From the NCBI GenBank assembly GCA_948502395.1, contig CAOPES010000002.1, positions 62,001 through 126,000 on the forward strand: 64,000 bases of DNA. Direction: 5' to 3'. Source of the DNA: an uncultured Clostridia bacterium. Its GTDB lineage: Bacteria; Bacillota; Clostridia; TANB77; CAG-508. The notes beneath the pieces were generated by a model that searched no databases, was not told the origin of the DNA, and saw nothing but the letters and a program-made list of their open reading frames with translations. The position numbers and the translations under genes are program-made. Shown piece after piece: positions 19,127 through 27,031 of this stretch (its first letter is position 1; each line of letters starts with the position of its first letter).

Positions 19127-19705
19127 TTAATCACTATTTAGAATATGATTTATTTTCTCTATTATTCTTCTAAAATTATCATTTTCTTGTAAATCAGAAA
19201 TTTTTATCCACTTGTAACTATTAGTCTCTGTTGTATCAATCTTTATGTCTGATATTTCTTCCACAACAAATAAGTATCTAAAATCATGATGATAATGCGC
19301 TACCATATCTTTTTTAGGATTTTCTGGTATAAAATGAGTATTTATATCAAACGGTATATCAGTATTACTTGATATATTTACTAACTCTAAATGGTTTAAT
19401 CCTGTTTCCTCGTATATTTCTCGCATTGCTGTTTCAAGGATAGTATTATCTACATCTTCAACGTGACCTCCTGGTTGTAATAATTTTCCTAATTTTTTAT
19501 GCTCTAATAGTAATATCATTTGTTCTTTTTTTGCATAAATAAAACCACTTGCAGTAATGTGTCCTACAGCATTTGTAGAACTAAAAATATCTTCATCTTC
19601 TTTTGTACTTTGATTGACAAAAGTAATTAACTGATTTAAACTGTCAAGTTCATTTTTAAAATACTTTAAATATGTTGTCACTATTGCTTTTACATTAGAT
19701 TTCAT
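19127..19705 (-). CDS. Nudix hydrolase
   Basis: The 192-residue protein has a clear Nudix box, GGHVEDVDNTILETAMREIYEETGL (given here in parts: GGHVED...REIYEETGL, about residues 99-123). An N-terminal extension of about 45 residues precedes it. Nudix enzymes cleave nucleoside diphosphates linked to another group. The gene heads a unit with the AdoHcyase-like frame, and its promoter region holds the palindrome GTTTC-N7-GAAAC shared with the XRE gene at 24937. Confidence 0.88.
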   Translation of the reverse strand: MKSNVKAIVTTYLKYFKNELDSLNQLITFVNQSTKEDEDIFSSTNAVGHITASGFIYAKKEQMILLLEHKKLGKLLQPGGHVEDVDNTILETAMREIYEETGLNHLELVNISSNTDIPFDINTHFIPENPKKDMVAHYHHDFRYLFVVEEISDIKIDTTETNSYKWIKISDLQENDNFRRIIEKINHILNSD

Positions 19706-19739
19706 ATAGATTCCCCCTTATTCTAAAACATATAGATAC

Positions 19740-19756
19740 GTTTCCTTTGTAGAAAC
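19740..19756. promoter_or_regulatory. Operator-like palindrome GTTTC-N7-GAAAC (copy 1)
   Basis: The sequence GTTTCCTTTGTAGAAAC lies upstream of the Nudix gene. On the minus strand a TATTAT-like -10 abuts it. The second copy before the XRE gene at 25208-25224 matches in both half-sites and in flanking ATATTATG. Confidence 0.55.
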
Positions 19757-19952
19757 ATAATATCATTTTTTTCCTTTTCTGTCAACTTTTTTAACATTAA
19801 AAGGTATGAATGTAAAGAAATTAGAAGAGTAAAATCATTAAAAACCAAAAGAATATGAACATAGTTTAAACTAATTAAAAGCAAAGGACTCGTTAAAATT
19901 GAATTAAAATTATTATAAAAAATTAAGTGCCATATTTGTTACGGCACTCAAT

Positions 19953-20285
19953 TTAATAATAATGATATCTATTATTGGGTGTAGAGCCATAGATTCCAGT
20001 AGTGGAAATAGTGATAAATTTAATTGAATAAATATCACAATAAACTAAACTATCATTCTCAAATGAACGTAGCAATATATAACTTGCTCCGACGTCTTGT
20101 AATATTCCGATTCTGTCAACTAAATTATTTGTTCCTATTAGGAATTCTACTCTCATCAATTTTCCTATTTGTTCTCTTAAAAATGCTGGGGTATAAATGG
20201 GGTTAGTCAAAATCTCTGGTGAATTTTGATTAATATCAACTTGCCTTGTTTCTCTTTTGTCTGTTCTTTCTTCTGAACTTGCCAT
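19953..20285 (-). CDS. GerQ-like spore protein
   Basis: A polar 40-residue head precedes the conserved core IYTPAFLREQIGKLMRVEFL...DRIGILQDVGASYILLR...YCDIYSIKFITI, ending in a Tyr-rich tail (HYY). In Bacillus, GerQ is a coat protein needed to place CwlJ, and gerQ is often next to cwlJ. Here the gene follows the CwlJ-type hydrolase by 14 bases, which supports the call. The 110-residue length is a little short for GerQ. Confidence 0.65.
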   Translation of the reverse strand: MASSEERTDKRETRQVDINQNSPEILTNPIYTPAFLREQIGKLMRVEFLIGTNNLVDRIGILQDVGASYILLRSFENDSLVYCDIYSIKFITISTTGIYGSTPNNRYHYY

Positions 20286-20298
20286 AATCTTCCTCCTT

Positions 20299-20747
20299 TT
20301 ATGTTTGGGAATATTTACTTGTTGGTCTATAAAAGCAATGGTCGCCTAACCTCGTATGGAATGTTCCTGAGCCATTACTTGGAAATGTTGAACCACAGCT
20401 TGGTCTAAATGGATTTAAGTACCATAAGCATTCTCCTATTTCGTTTAATTTGTTTCCTGCTAATGCCCAGTCTGCAATGTAGTAGTGTATTTCTGTTGGA
20501 TTCATGTTATATATGTTTTGTGGGTTGTATTGGTTTCTTATTGTTTCTCTTGCACAGTCAAATTGTCCTTCTTGAAATATTATGTTTCTTATATTCCCTC
20601 CTTGTGAGATTCTTGCATATTCCCCTTCTGATACGTTAACTCTATTCATTGTTACTGTTGCAACTGCTTTCATTCCATTGTCTCCCTCTCCGCCCGTGCC
20701 TCACATTGTACTATTCTTGCTAATAGCTCTCTTTCTGAATATGCCAT
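20299..20747 (-). CDS. CwlJ/SleB-type spore cortex hydrolase, requires two tandem +1 shifts
   Basis: The start MAYSERELLARIVQCEA at 20747 follows GGAGTG. The next bases hold CGG GCGG: read as GCA-(C)-GGG-(C)-GGA-GAG-GGA-GAC they give EAGGEGDNGMKAVATVTMNR, the hallmark of the SleB/CwlJ hydrolase domain with its catalytic Glu. Unshifted, the frame stops after nine more codons. One skip is not enough; exactly two are required. The rest (WALAGNKLNEIGECLWYLNP and GDHCFYRPTSKY) matches CwlJ. The full length is 148 residues. The enzyme degrades cortex peptidoglycan during germination, and the downstream GerQ-like gene fits. Confidence 0.88.
20690..20696 (-). other. CGG recoding sites 7 and 8, in tandem (cwlJ-type gene, CGGG CGGA read as Gly-Gly)
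   Basis: On the minus strand, two four-base units CGGG and CGGA share only one spacer arrangement that restores the frame: Ala17, Gly18, Gly19, Glu20. Both CGG triplets are in frame at the moment the ribosome reaches them. Confidence 0.85.
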
Positions 20748-20874
20748 AAAAAATCACTCCTAATACCTTTATTATATTCAGTATTGGAGTGATTTGTGCT
20801 TAAAACTTTATTATTACATAAATTCAAAGGACTTTTTGAGTTAAATATACATTTTTTCAAACGACTTTATTATC

Positions 20875-21321
20875 TTAAATTAATTCTTTATAGTAATAGT
20901 ACATATCTATACATTGTAAATCTCCGTCATATATCTCTTCTGAATAATTATCAATAAAGAAATTTTTTACTGTATGATGATACTTTGTAAATCCACTTAA
21001 AACATAAAATGGTATCATATTTTCAGTTGTTCCAACAATCATTCTTTTATATTGATTTTTATATTTTTCAAATACATACTCTATTAGTTTTTTAGCATAT
21101 CCTTTTCCTCTGAATTCTTCTAATGTAGCAATATTTTTTAATTCACATTCTTGTTCATTTACTTCAGTTATTAATATCTCACATACTACTTTTTCGTTTT
21201 CTATTCCTATATACATATCACCTTTGTTTATGTATTGTTTGACAACTTCCGCTTCTGGGTCTGCTTCTAAAAGTAATTCCATATATTTTTCCTTATTTTT
21301 TTCAACTTTTTCTATTCTCAT
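20875..21321 (-). CDS. GNAT-family N-acetyltransferase
   Basis: The 148-residue protein shows the acetyl-CoA binding motif A, IATLEEFRGKGYAKKLIEYV, at about residues 81-100, and the later FYVLSGFTKYHHTV typical of GNAT enzymes that acetylate small amines. It sits 16 bases upstream of nothing shared; the Nudix gene at 21338 lies just before it in transcription order. The acceptor is unknown. Confidence 0.82.
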   Translation of the reverse strand: MRIEKVEKNKEKYMELLLEADPEAEVVKQYINKGDMYIGIENEKVVCEILITEVNEQECELKNIATLEEFRGKGYAKKLIEYVFEKYKNQYKRMIVGTTENMIPFYVLSGFTKYHHTVKNFFIDNYSEEIYDGDLQCIDMYYYYKELI

Positions 21322-21337
21322 ATTTGTACCTCTCTAC

Positions 21338-21826
21338 CTACATTTCGTCAATTAAATGGTTAAATTCATTGATTTTATTATCCACTAGAAGTTTTTTTAT
21401 TGATGTAGGTTTTAAATCTAACTCTCTAAGTTCTTCTCTAGTAACCCACTTAAAGTGTAATATTTTTGTTTTTCCATTGTCATTTTCTTCTATATCCCAA
21501 TTCTCAACTGGCAGTGGTGTTTTAGGTTTTACGGTAAAATAGTTTTCAGCCCAATGTTCAACTCGTCCATTTTTATTATAAAAATTTTCGTGGAAGCAAA
21601 AAAATTTGCATTGCTCTATGTTTATATCACATCCAACCTCTTCTTTTACTTCTCTTTGTAGAGCTTTCAAAGATGACTCTCCTAGTGAGACATGTCCTCC
21701 TGGTAATATGTAATATTCACATTCATTTATTCCCTGTATCAAAAATTTATCGTCTTGTACAATTACTGCTGCAACTCTAAAATGAAAATTATATTCATCA
21801 TTTTTTATTCTTATATCTGAACTCAT
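21338..21826 (-). CDS. Nudix hydrolase
   Basis: This is a 162-residue Nudix protein with the box GGHVSLGESSLKALQREVKEEVG at about residues 43-65 (key residues GGHVSLGE and REVKEEVG). The N-terminus FHFRVAAVIVQDDKFLI and the motif WVTREELREL are normal for the family. It precedes the GNAT gene by 16 bases, probably in one transcript. Confidence 0.88.
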   Translation of the reverse strand: MSSDIRIKNDEYNFHFRVAAVIVQDDKFLIQGINECEYYILPGGHVSLGESSLKALQREVKEEVGCDINIEQCKFFCFHENFYNKNGRVEHWAENYFTVKPKTPLPVENWDIEENDNGKTKILHFKWVTREELRELDLKPTSIKKLLVDNKINEFNHLIDEM

Positions 21827-21928
21827 ATATTTTCTCCTTCTTATTTAATATTTTTATTCTTTAATTAATGTCTTTTTCTTTTTTTCTATCTTGAACTGCA
21901 ATTCTAAAAGGTGATTTGTATATCTACT

Positions 21929-22528
21929 TTAATTCTCAATGTTATTTCTTTCAATTACATTTTCTTTATACCACTTCGCAAATTGATCTTTTGCATCTCC
22001 CCAAAAAGTTGATTCATATTCATAATCCTCTTCTCGCAATTCACTTAAAGTTTTGCTTTCTCCCTCTGGTATATAAAATTTGTCGTGCCATCTCCCTCGT
22101 ACTCCTTTTGGTTCAAAAGCTATCTTTCCTGTTCCACCTCCTGAAAAAACAATAGGCTCACTATTTGGCTCACAATAAGCAAAACAGTGTTCTAATCTTG
22201 CTTTTCTATTTTTTTCGTTTTTTAGCAATTCTAAAAATTTTTCTATTCCTATTTGTTTATCAAAGTAAGCATTATATGGACCAGGCAATCCTCCTAAAGC
22301 TTCTATATATAATCCTGTGTCTGATTTTAAAACTGTACATCCTAATTTATCCGCCGCATATTTTGCACTAAATGCAACTACTTCCGAACAAGTTTTAGCT
22401 TGTATTTCTAAAATTTCAAAATTTGGATTTACAATTTCTATGTTAAAACCATATTGTTTTGAAAAAAACTCATTAGCCTCTTCAACTTTTTGCTGATTTG
22501 TTGTTAAATAAATCAATTTCTTTTTCAT
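21929..22528 (-). CDS. Ham1/RdgB-family nucleoside triphosphatase-like protein
   Basis: The 199-residue protein starts KKKLIYLTTNQQKVEEANEF, the Ham1 substrate-binding start (usually TxNxxKxxE). It has SDTGLYIEALGGLPGPYNAYF, matching the conserved ddSGL...PG..s motif. RdgB/Ham1 enzymes remove ITP, XTP and similar damaged nucleotides. The usual HR near the C-terminus is diverged, so substrate specificity may differ. Its ATG overlaps the stop of the Nudix gene upstream (TAATG), indicating translational coupling. Confidence 0.78.
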   Translation of the reverse strand: MKKKLIYLTTNQQKVEEANEFFSKQYGFNIEIVNPNFEILEIQAKTCSEVVAFSAKYAADKLGCTVLKSDTGLYIEALGGLPGPYNAYFDKQIGIEKFLELLKNEKNRKARLEHCFAYCEPNSEPIVFSGGGTGKIAFEPKGVRGRWHDKFYIPEGESKTLSELREEDYEYESTFWGDAKDQFAKWYKENVIERNNIEN

Positions 22529-23415
22529 TATCTTTCATCCTTTCTTTTGTTTTTGATTTCATTATACTTTATATCACTTCTTAATTTACCATTTAATTTT
22601 CCTGAATTAATCATTATTCCATTTCCTTCGTAAGCACAATCTTTATCTAAAAAATATTTGTTAACAAATAAATTGTTCTTAACTGATAGAAAATCATTTA
22701 AATCTTCTTTCTTTATCCATATTGGCATTTGTTTAGCCTGTTCTTCCTTTGATGTTTCTTCTTTCTTCTCAGAGTTTAATACTCCAAATACTATATACAA
22801 GTGTGAATATCTATTTACCCCTTTATAATCAGCAAAAAAATGATTGTGTAATTGAAATATGCTTGTCCTTGTAATAGTTACATCTAAATATCCTGTTTCT
22901 TCTCTAACTTCCCTAATTGCCGCTTCCTCTGGCGTCTCTTCTCCTTCAATTCCACCTAACACAAATGACCTACATATTCTGTTTGGAGAATCAACACATA
23001 AATATGTATTATTTTTTTCATTTTTTATAATAGCTATAATACTTCTTCTAAAATGTGTTTCTAAATTTGGATTTAATGTTTGTTTTCCTTCTCCTTTAAA
23101 ATATGGTGCAACTACTTGCTTATATTCTAAATCAAACTTTTCTGCAAACTCAAAGTGTTCCTGTATATGTGCTGGTACTAACATTATTGCAGTGTCATCT
23201 AATTTTTTATTGTCTATGACTATTATTGGCAACTCTTCTTTTGTTATTGGATGTTTTGCAAATATTTCTTTTTCTTTTCCTATCTTGCTAGCAAGTTTAG
23301 TGTAATTATTTTTTATTCCTATTGCTATTCCTGTAACTCCATAAATTAGTTCTTTGTTTGATATTATTGCAGGTATTTTTTCGCCATTTGTTAATTCTAA
23401 TTTTATTTCTTCCAT
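22528..23415 (-). CDS. Nudix hydrolase with N-terminal extension
   Basis: The Nudix box GGIEGEETPEEAAIREVREETG is at about residues 153-174 (GGIEGEET and REVREETG). It is preceded by about 130 residues that resemble no domain I can name, containing HPITKEELPIIVID. Total length is 295 residues. It is coupled to the Ham1-like gene by a one-base overlap and lies 21 bases from mazG. Confidence 0.85.
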   Translation of the reverse strand: MEEIKLELTNGEKIPAIISNKELIYGVTGIAIGIKNNYTKLASKIGKEKEIFAKHPITKEELPIIVIDNKKLDDTAIMLVPAHIQEHFEFAEKFDLEYKQVVAPYFKGEGKQTLNPNLETHFRRSIIAIIKNEKNNTYLCVDSPNRICRSFVLGGIEGEETPEEAAIREVREETGYLDVTITRTSIFQLHNHFFADYKGVNRYSHLYIVFGVLNSEKKEETSKEEQAKQMPIWIKKEDLNDFLSVKNNLFVNKYFLDKDCAYEGNGIMINSGKLNGKLRSDIKYNEIKNKRKDER

Positions 23416-23436
23416 ATTTCTTTCCTTTTATTATAA

Positions 23437-23766
23437 TTATTTTATATCTTCTATTTTTAGATTATGGCCATATCTTGTTGCATTAAGTTCTTCTTTAATT
23501 CTAAAACAGGTTTCCATATCAATATCATATGTATTTGCTATCATTAAAACATAATATAACACATCTGATAATTCTTCTTCAATTGTTCCTTTTATATTTT
23601 CGCCATCCATTCTTTTGTCTTTTCTTATTACTGCCGCTAATTCCCCTACTTCTTCTATTAATTTTAAAAAATATCTTTGCGTGTTTTTTATATCTTCTGG
23701 TTTTGCTCTTTTGTATTTTTCTTTTAGGTATTTTTGTGCTTTTTTAATTGTTAAATCCATAGCCAA
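23437..23766 (-). CDS. MazG-like nucleotide pyrophosphohydrolase
   Basis: The 109-residue protein has the MazG metal-binding pattern LIEEVGELAAVIRK and, about 25 residues on, EEELSDVLYYVLMIANTY (EExxE and ExxD). Such single-domain MazG/phosphoribosyl-ATP pyrophosphatase-like enzymes hydrolyse NTPs to NMPs. Position between a kinase-like gene and a Nudix gene supports a nucleotide-handling unit. Confidence 0.85.
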   Translation of the reverse strand: MAMDLTIKKAQKYLKEKYKRAKPEDIKNTQRYFLKLIEEVGELAAVIRKDKRMDGENIKGTIEEELSDVLYYVLMIANTYDIDMETCFRIKEELNATRYGHNLKIEDIK

Positions 23767-23779
23767 ATTTCTCCTTTTA

Positions 23780-24817
23780 CTAATTTATTATATCTTGTTT
23801 AGTTAATTCTAAGCTAATTTCTTCAGCTTTTTCATATAAATTCTTGCATAATTTTGTTCTAAATAGTGCAAACTCTAAAAGTCCTTTTTGAGTATAGTCT
23901 TCATTATATTCTTTATATCCATATGTACTCCCTGTTAATTGTAATAAATATAGGTATGATGCATATTTTAAATCATATTCATTTAGTTTAATATATTTTG
24001 AAAATTCTTTGAAATAATCTGCTAATGTTTTTATATTTATATCTCCATCTTTAGCATCTTTGTCGATATAGCTATATGACCTTATTACTTCCCATACTAC
24101 TGGTAGTTTTTTTGCCTTTTCAAAGTCAATTATTGTAGGTTCTTGGGGTTCATTATATATCAATTGTTGAGAGCAAAAGTCTCCATGGCTATTTAGTTTT
24201 GTTAATTTATCTAAAATGTCAAAATCAAAGTTGTTTTTTATGTGATTTAATATTTTTATTCTATAATTAATGTCTTTTTCTATTTGTTCTTTATACTTGT
24301 TATCTTTTTTTAAGTTGCTTTTTAAATTTTTCATTTTTTCAATGCAATTGCATACTCTTTCTTTTGTAAAATACTTGTTCATAATGTTATCTTCACTTAA
24401 TTCAGGATATTCCATAAATGCTTTGGTTAGCTTTCCGAAAATTCTTGCGCATTCTATTGTTTTTTCATAGTTTCCTGTATTATTTTCAATAGTATATCCT
24501 TCAACGAATTTTTGCACTATTATTATTCTTCCTTCATTTTCTATGTAAAAGTCTTCTTTTTTTGTTTTAATGTATGTTGGAACGTTGATTCCTTTGTTTT
24601 TTAGAAATTCCATTATATTTATTTCTTTTATGATTGTTTCTTTTTTGCTTGTGCTTGTGAATTCTTTTAATATGTATTTGCTTTGGTTGGCTTCTATTTT
24701 GAATATGTTTGCTGTTCCTCTGTTTATTTTTTGTATTTTTGTTGTTTCTAGGTTGTATTCTTTTTGTAGTATGTTTTTTATTTTTTCGTCGTTTAGGTTT
24801 GTTTTTTGAACTCCCAT
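23780..24817 (-). CDS. Aminoglycoside-phosphotransferase-family kinase
   Basis: The start MGVQKTNLNDEKI at 24817 follows AAAGGAG. The 345-residue protein has the kinase landmarks: a nucleotide loop KINRGTANIFKIE, Lys in YILKEFTS, the catalytic loop LNSHGDFCSQQLIYN and the metal-binding TIIDFEKA. APH-fold kinases phosphorylate antibiotics, choline, homoserine or sugars. The homoserine kinase II/CotS-like branch is also possible. The substrate is unknown. It heads the unit that continues with mazG, Nudix and Ham1. Confidence 0.8.
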   Translation of the reverse strand: MGVQKTNLNDEKIKNILQKEYNLETTKIQKINRGTANIFKIEANQSKYILKEFTSTSKKETIIKEINIMEFLKNKGINVPTYIKTKKEDFYIENEGRIIIVQKFVEGYTIENNTGNYEKTIECARIFGKLTKAFMEYPELSEDNIMNKYFTKERVCNCIEKMKNLKSNLKKDNKYKEQIEKDINYRIKILNHIKNNFDFDILDKLTKLNSHGDFCSQQLIYNEPQEPTIIDFEKAKKLPVVWEVIRSYSYIDKDAKDGDINIKTLADYFKEFSKYIKLNEYDLKYASYLYLLQLTGSTYGYKEYNEDYTQKGLLEFALFRTKLCKNLYEKAEEISLELTKQDIIN

Positions 24818-24936
24818 ATCCGCTCCTTTATTATATATTATATTTAGAAATATAATACAACTTGCTAGTTTCCTTGTCAACAAAATTCAACAAATATCAC
24901 AAAAATAAAACACTATGCCCCCACAAACATAATGCC

Positions 24937-25191
24937 TCACCTCAATACTTTTTGTTTTGTTTCTTGATCATCATCAATTTCTGACAACAAAAGACTTGCA
25001 GAACATTCTGTATTTAAATCAAAAATTTCTGCAATTTTAATAATTTCATTAATATAAAATTCCTGTTCTCCTTTTAATTTTTTAGCCAAAGTTTTACTAC
25101 TAATTTCCATTTTACTAGCCAATTCTTTTATTGTTAATTTCTTCTTTTCCATTAGTTTTTTTATTTTCTTACCGATTATTTCCATTTCCAT
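24937..25191 (-). CDS. Small XRE-family regulator
   Basis: This 84-residue protein is little more than one helix-turn-helix: KKLTIKELASKMEISSKTLAKKL. It starts at MEMEIIGKK behind AAAGGAGAAAC. Just upstream is the palindrome GTTTCTTTTTTAGAAAC with a TATAAT-like -10 beside it, suggesting autoregulation. The same palindrome precedes the Nudix gene at 19127. Confidence 0.8.
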   Translation of the reverse strand: MEMEIIGKKIKKLMEKKKLTIKELASKMEISSKTLAKKLKGEQEFYINEIIKIAEIFDLNTECSASLLLSEIDDDQETKQKVLR

Positions 25192-25207
25192 ATGTTTCTC
25201 CTTTAGC

Positions 25208-25224
25208 GTTTCTTTTTTAGAAAC
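25208..25224. promoter_or_regulatory. Operator-like palindrome GTTTC-N7-GAAAC (copy 2)
   Basis: GTTTCTTTTTTAGAAAC, 17 bp, lies between the XRE gene start and its likely -10 (TATAAT on the minus strand). The half-sites are identical to those of the copy at 19740-19756. Confidence 0.6.
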
Positions 25225-25330
25225 ATATTATATTATTTTTTTTCGTTTGTCAATATTTTGCTATCATTTTTGACAAAATTTCCCTTTACATATTTGTTAT
25301 TTTTTCGTTTCCATTTTTTCTCTTTTTTTA

Positions 25331-25359
25331 TTTACAAAATTGTAATTTGATGTTATACT
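25331..25359 (+). promoter_or_regulatory. Promoter of the second small XRE gene
   Basis: TTTACA (25331-25336), a 17-base spacer and TATACT (25354-25359) precede the gene at 25392. Confidence 0.6.
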
Positions 25360-25391
25360 TTTATAAATACAAAGTATAGGGAGGTATTACA

Positions 25392-25628
25392 TTGGATAAC
25401 TTTTTCCCAGAGAGATTTACTATTCTTCTTAGACATTCTAAAATGAGTTATGAAGAAGTTGCTCATAAATTAAATCTAAAATCAAAAGGTACAATTTCAA
25501 AATATGCAAACGGTAAAACTAAAAAAATTCAAATATCTATGGTTGTCAAAATCGCTGAATTATTTGGGGTTTCTCCTATTTGGTTGCTTGGATTTACTGA
25601 AGATATGTTCTATGTTATAAAAAAATAA
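25392..25628 (+). CDS. Small XRE-family regulator
   Basis: The 78-residue protein starts with TTG behind GGGAGGTATTACA. It carries one helix-turn-helix (MSYEEVAHKLNLKSKGTISKYANGKT), then a second helix pair with IAELFGVSPIWLLGF. It is transcribed away from the other XRE gene and ends before a strong terminator. Its targets are unknown. Confidence 0.8.
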   Translation: MDNFFPERFTILLRHSKMSYEEVAHKLNLKSKGTISKYANGKTKKIQISMVVKIAELFGVSPIWLLGFTEDMFYVIKK

Positions 25629-25650
25629 GTACTATTTCATTTATAATATA

Positions 25651-25716
25651 AAAAAAGTAGATATATAAAATCATTTTTATATGATGTAAAAATAATTTTA
25701 TAAATCTACTTTTTTA
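25651..25716. terminator. Bidirectional terminator after the plus-strand XRE gene
   Basis: AAAAAAGTAGATATATAAAAT is mirrored by ATTTTATAAATCTACTTTTTT around a loop of about 24 bases, with T-runs on both strands. Confidence 0.75.
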
Positions 25717-25742
25717 GTGTTTAGTGTAATATATCTGTGCTT

Positions 25743-25874
25743 TTATATATTTTTTTGTTTTTTATTAAATTTATATACTAAAAGTCCATATTTTAACTCT
25801 TGTGATATTCCCTTCTCTTTGTCAATTTCCTCTAAATTGCCGCCTTTTCTTCTATCGCTCTATTTTTCATTCAT
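25743..25874 (-). pseudogene. Possible 43-codon remnant with an in-frame TAG
   Basis: ATG at 25874 follows AAAGGTAG. The frame reads MNEK, then TAG, then SDRRKGGNLEEIDKEKGISQ and on to TAA at 25743. The part after TAG has coding-like composition (KYGLLVYKFNKKQ). It may be a degraded gene end or a chance frame. It directly follows the CYTH gene. Confidence 0.25.
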
Positions 25875-25904
25875 TTTATTCTACCTTTCTTATTTTCTGT
25901 ATTA

Positions 25905-26495
25905 TTAACGCCCCAATACTTTATCAAGCTCAATTTCCGCTTTCTTTACAAAATAATTATCAAGATAAACTGATATTTTATACTCTTTAACTTTTTCAAC
26001 CAATTCTCCTACTGTACATACATCTTCATTTTCTCCCAATTCTACTTCTATCAAATTATCTCCACTTCTTATATCCTTAACAGCAAATCTAAATCCATCA
26101 TTTTCATATACTCTATCTGCTTCTTGAATATTCATAATCTCTTTATATCCAATTGCCTTCAATAAATTTTTTGCCGCTTCTATATCTAGCACTTCACAAT
26201 TAATTGCATCTTGCTTTAAAATATTCCCATTTATATCAAACTCTTTAATTTTAAACGTTATCTTTTGACTAACTTTCCTAGATGTCTTTCCTACAATTTT
26301 TCTTACTAATACAGATTTTGATAAAATCTCTCTTGTACTCATTTCTTGCAAGTTTACTATTTGGGGTACAAAATATGTATCGTCCATTGAAAATTCATGT
26401 ACTATCTTAAAACCTTTGCATTCTATATCTTTATAAAACTCTTCTAAATTTCCTTTTATTTTTAAAGTTATTTCATTATCTGGTTTTTTGCTCAT
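25905..26495 (-). CDS. CYTH-domain protein (class IV cyclase / triphosphatase-like)
   Basis: The 196-residue protein starts with NEITLKIKGN, a variant of the CYTH ExExK signature, followed by DDTYFVPQ, basic strands (SVLVRKIVGKTSRKVSQKITFKIKE) and a final acidic strand (LIEVELGENED). CYTH tunnels bind triphosphates and cleave inorganic triphosphate, thiamine triphosphate or ATP. The first Glu pattern is incomplete, so activity is uncertain. It is 13 bases downstream of the DUF402 gene. Confidence 0.65.
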   Translation of the reverse strand: MSKKPDNEITLKIKGNLEEFYKDIECKGFKIVHEFSMDDTYFVPQIVNLQEMSTREILSKSVLVRKIVGKTSRKVSQKITFKIKEFDINGNILKQDAINCEVLDIEAAKNLLKAIGYKEIMNIQEADRVYENDGFRFAVKDIRSGDNLIEVELGENEDVCTVGELVEKVKEYKISVYLDNYFVKKAEIELDKVLGR

Positions 26496-26508
26496 TTTTT
26501 CTCTCCCC

Positions 26509-27015
26509 TCATTTTAAGTAACTTTCTAAATCTAACTTCATATATTTATTATTACCTTTTCTTATACTATCCAATAACATTTCTTTTGTTCTATTGGCCA
26601 AACCAAATTCTTCCATTGTAATCTCATTATTATCAAGAGCTTCTTTTAATTCATCTTCATCTAAAACTTTAATAGCCATATTTTGAACCGTAATATCAAG
26701 ATATAGATCTGAATAATATGGAATTTTAGTTTCTTCTTCTATTCCATTTTCTAAACTAATATCAAAATAATATTCCAATCGTTCTTTTCTTTCGTTAAAA
26801 AAAACTCTCATAGTATAATTCTCTTTTTTAGGTATAACTTCAACAATGTAATATCTATTATCAATTAGACATAATCCTGTTGGTAATATGAATGGTTCTT
26901 CTATTTCTATTATGTTTTTAACAGAAATATAGTAATCTTCATTATCAAAATAAATATTTAAATTATATTTTTTTACATCTCTCAAATAAGTTTTACTTAT
27001 TAATCTCTTTCTCAT
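26509..27015 (-). CDS. DUF402 protein, probable nucleoside diphosphatase family
   Basis: The 168-residue beta-rich protein has the DUF402 core YYFDISLENG followed by PYYSDLYLDITVQ and the LDEDELKEALDNNEITMEEF tail. In Firmicutes DUF402 members such as Ntdp hydrolyse nucleoside diphosphates. It lies between the CYTH and methyltransferase genes with gaps of 13 and 16 bases. Confidence 0.75.
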   Translation of the reverse strand: MRKRLISKTYLRDVKKYNLNIYFDNEDYYISVKNIIEIEEPFILPTGLCLIDNRYYIVEVIPKKENYTMRVFFNERKERLEYYFDISLENGIEEETKIPYYSDLYLDITVQNMAIKVLDEDELKEALDNNEITMEEFGLANRTKEMLLDSIRKGNNKYMKLDLESYLK

Positions 27016-27031
27016 AATTATTTTATTCCTT

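Noticed and set aside
25841..25860. CGG in the region after the CYTH gene as another recoding site
   Set aside because: In the frame where this CGG is in phase there is a stop just before it, so it cannot be a recoding site.
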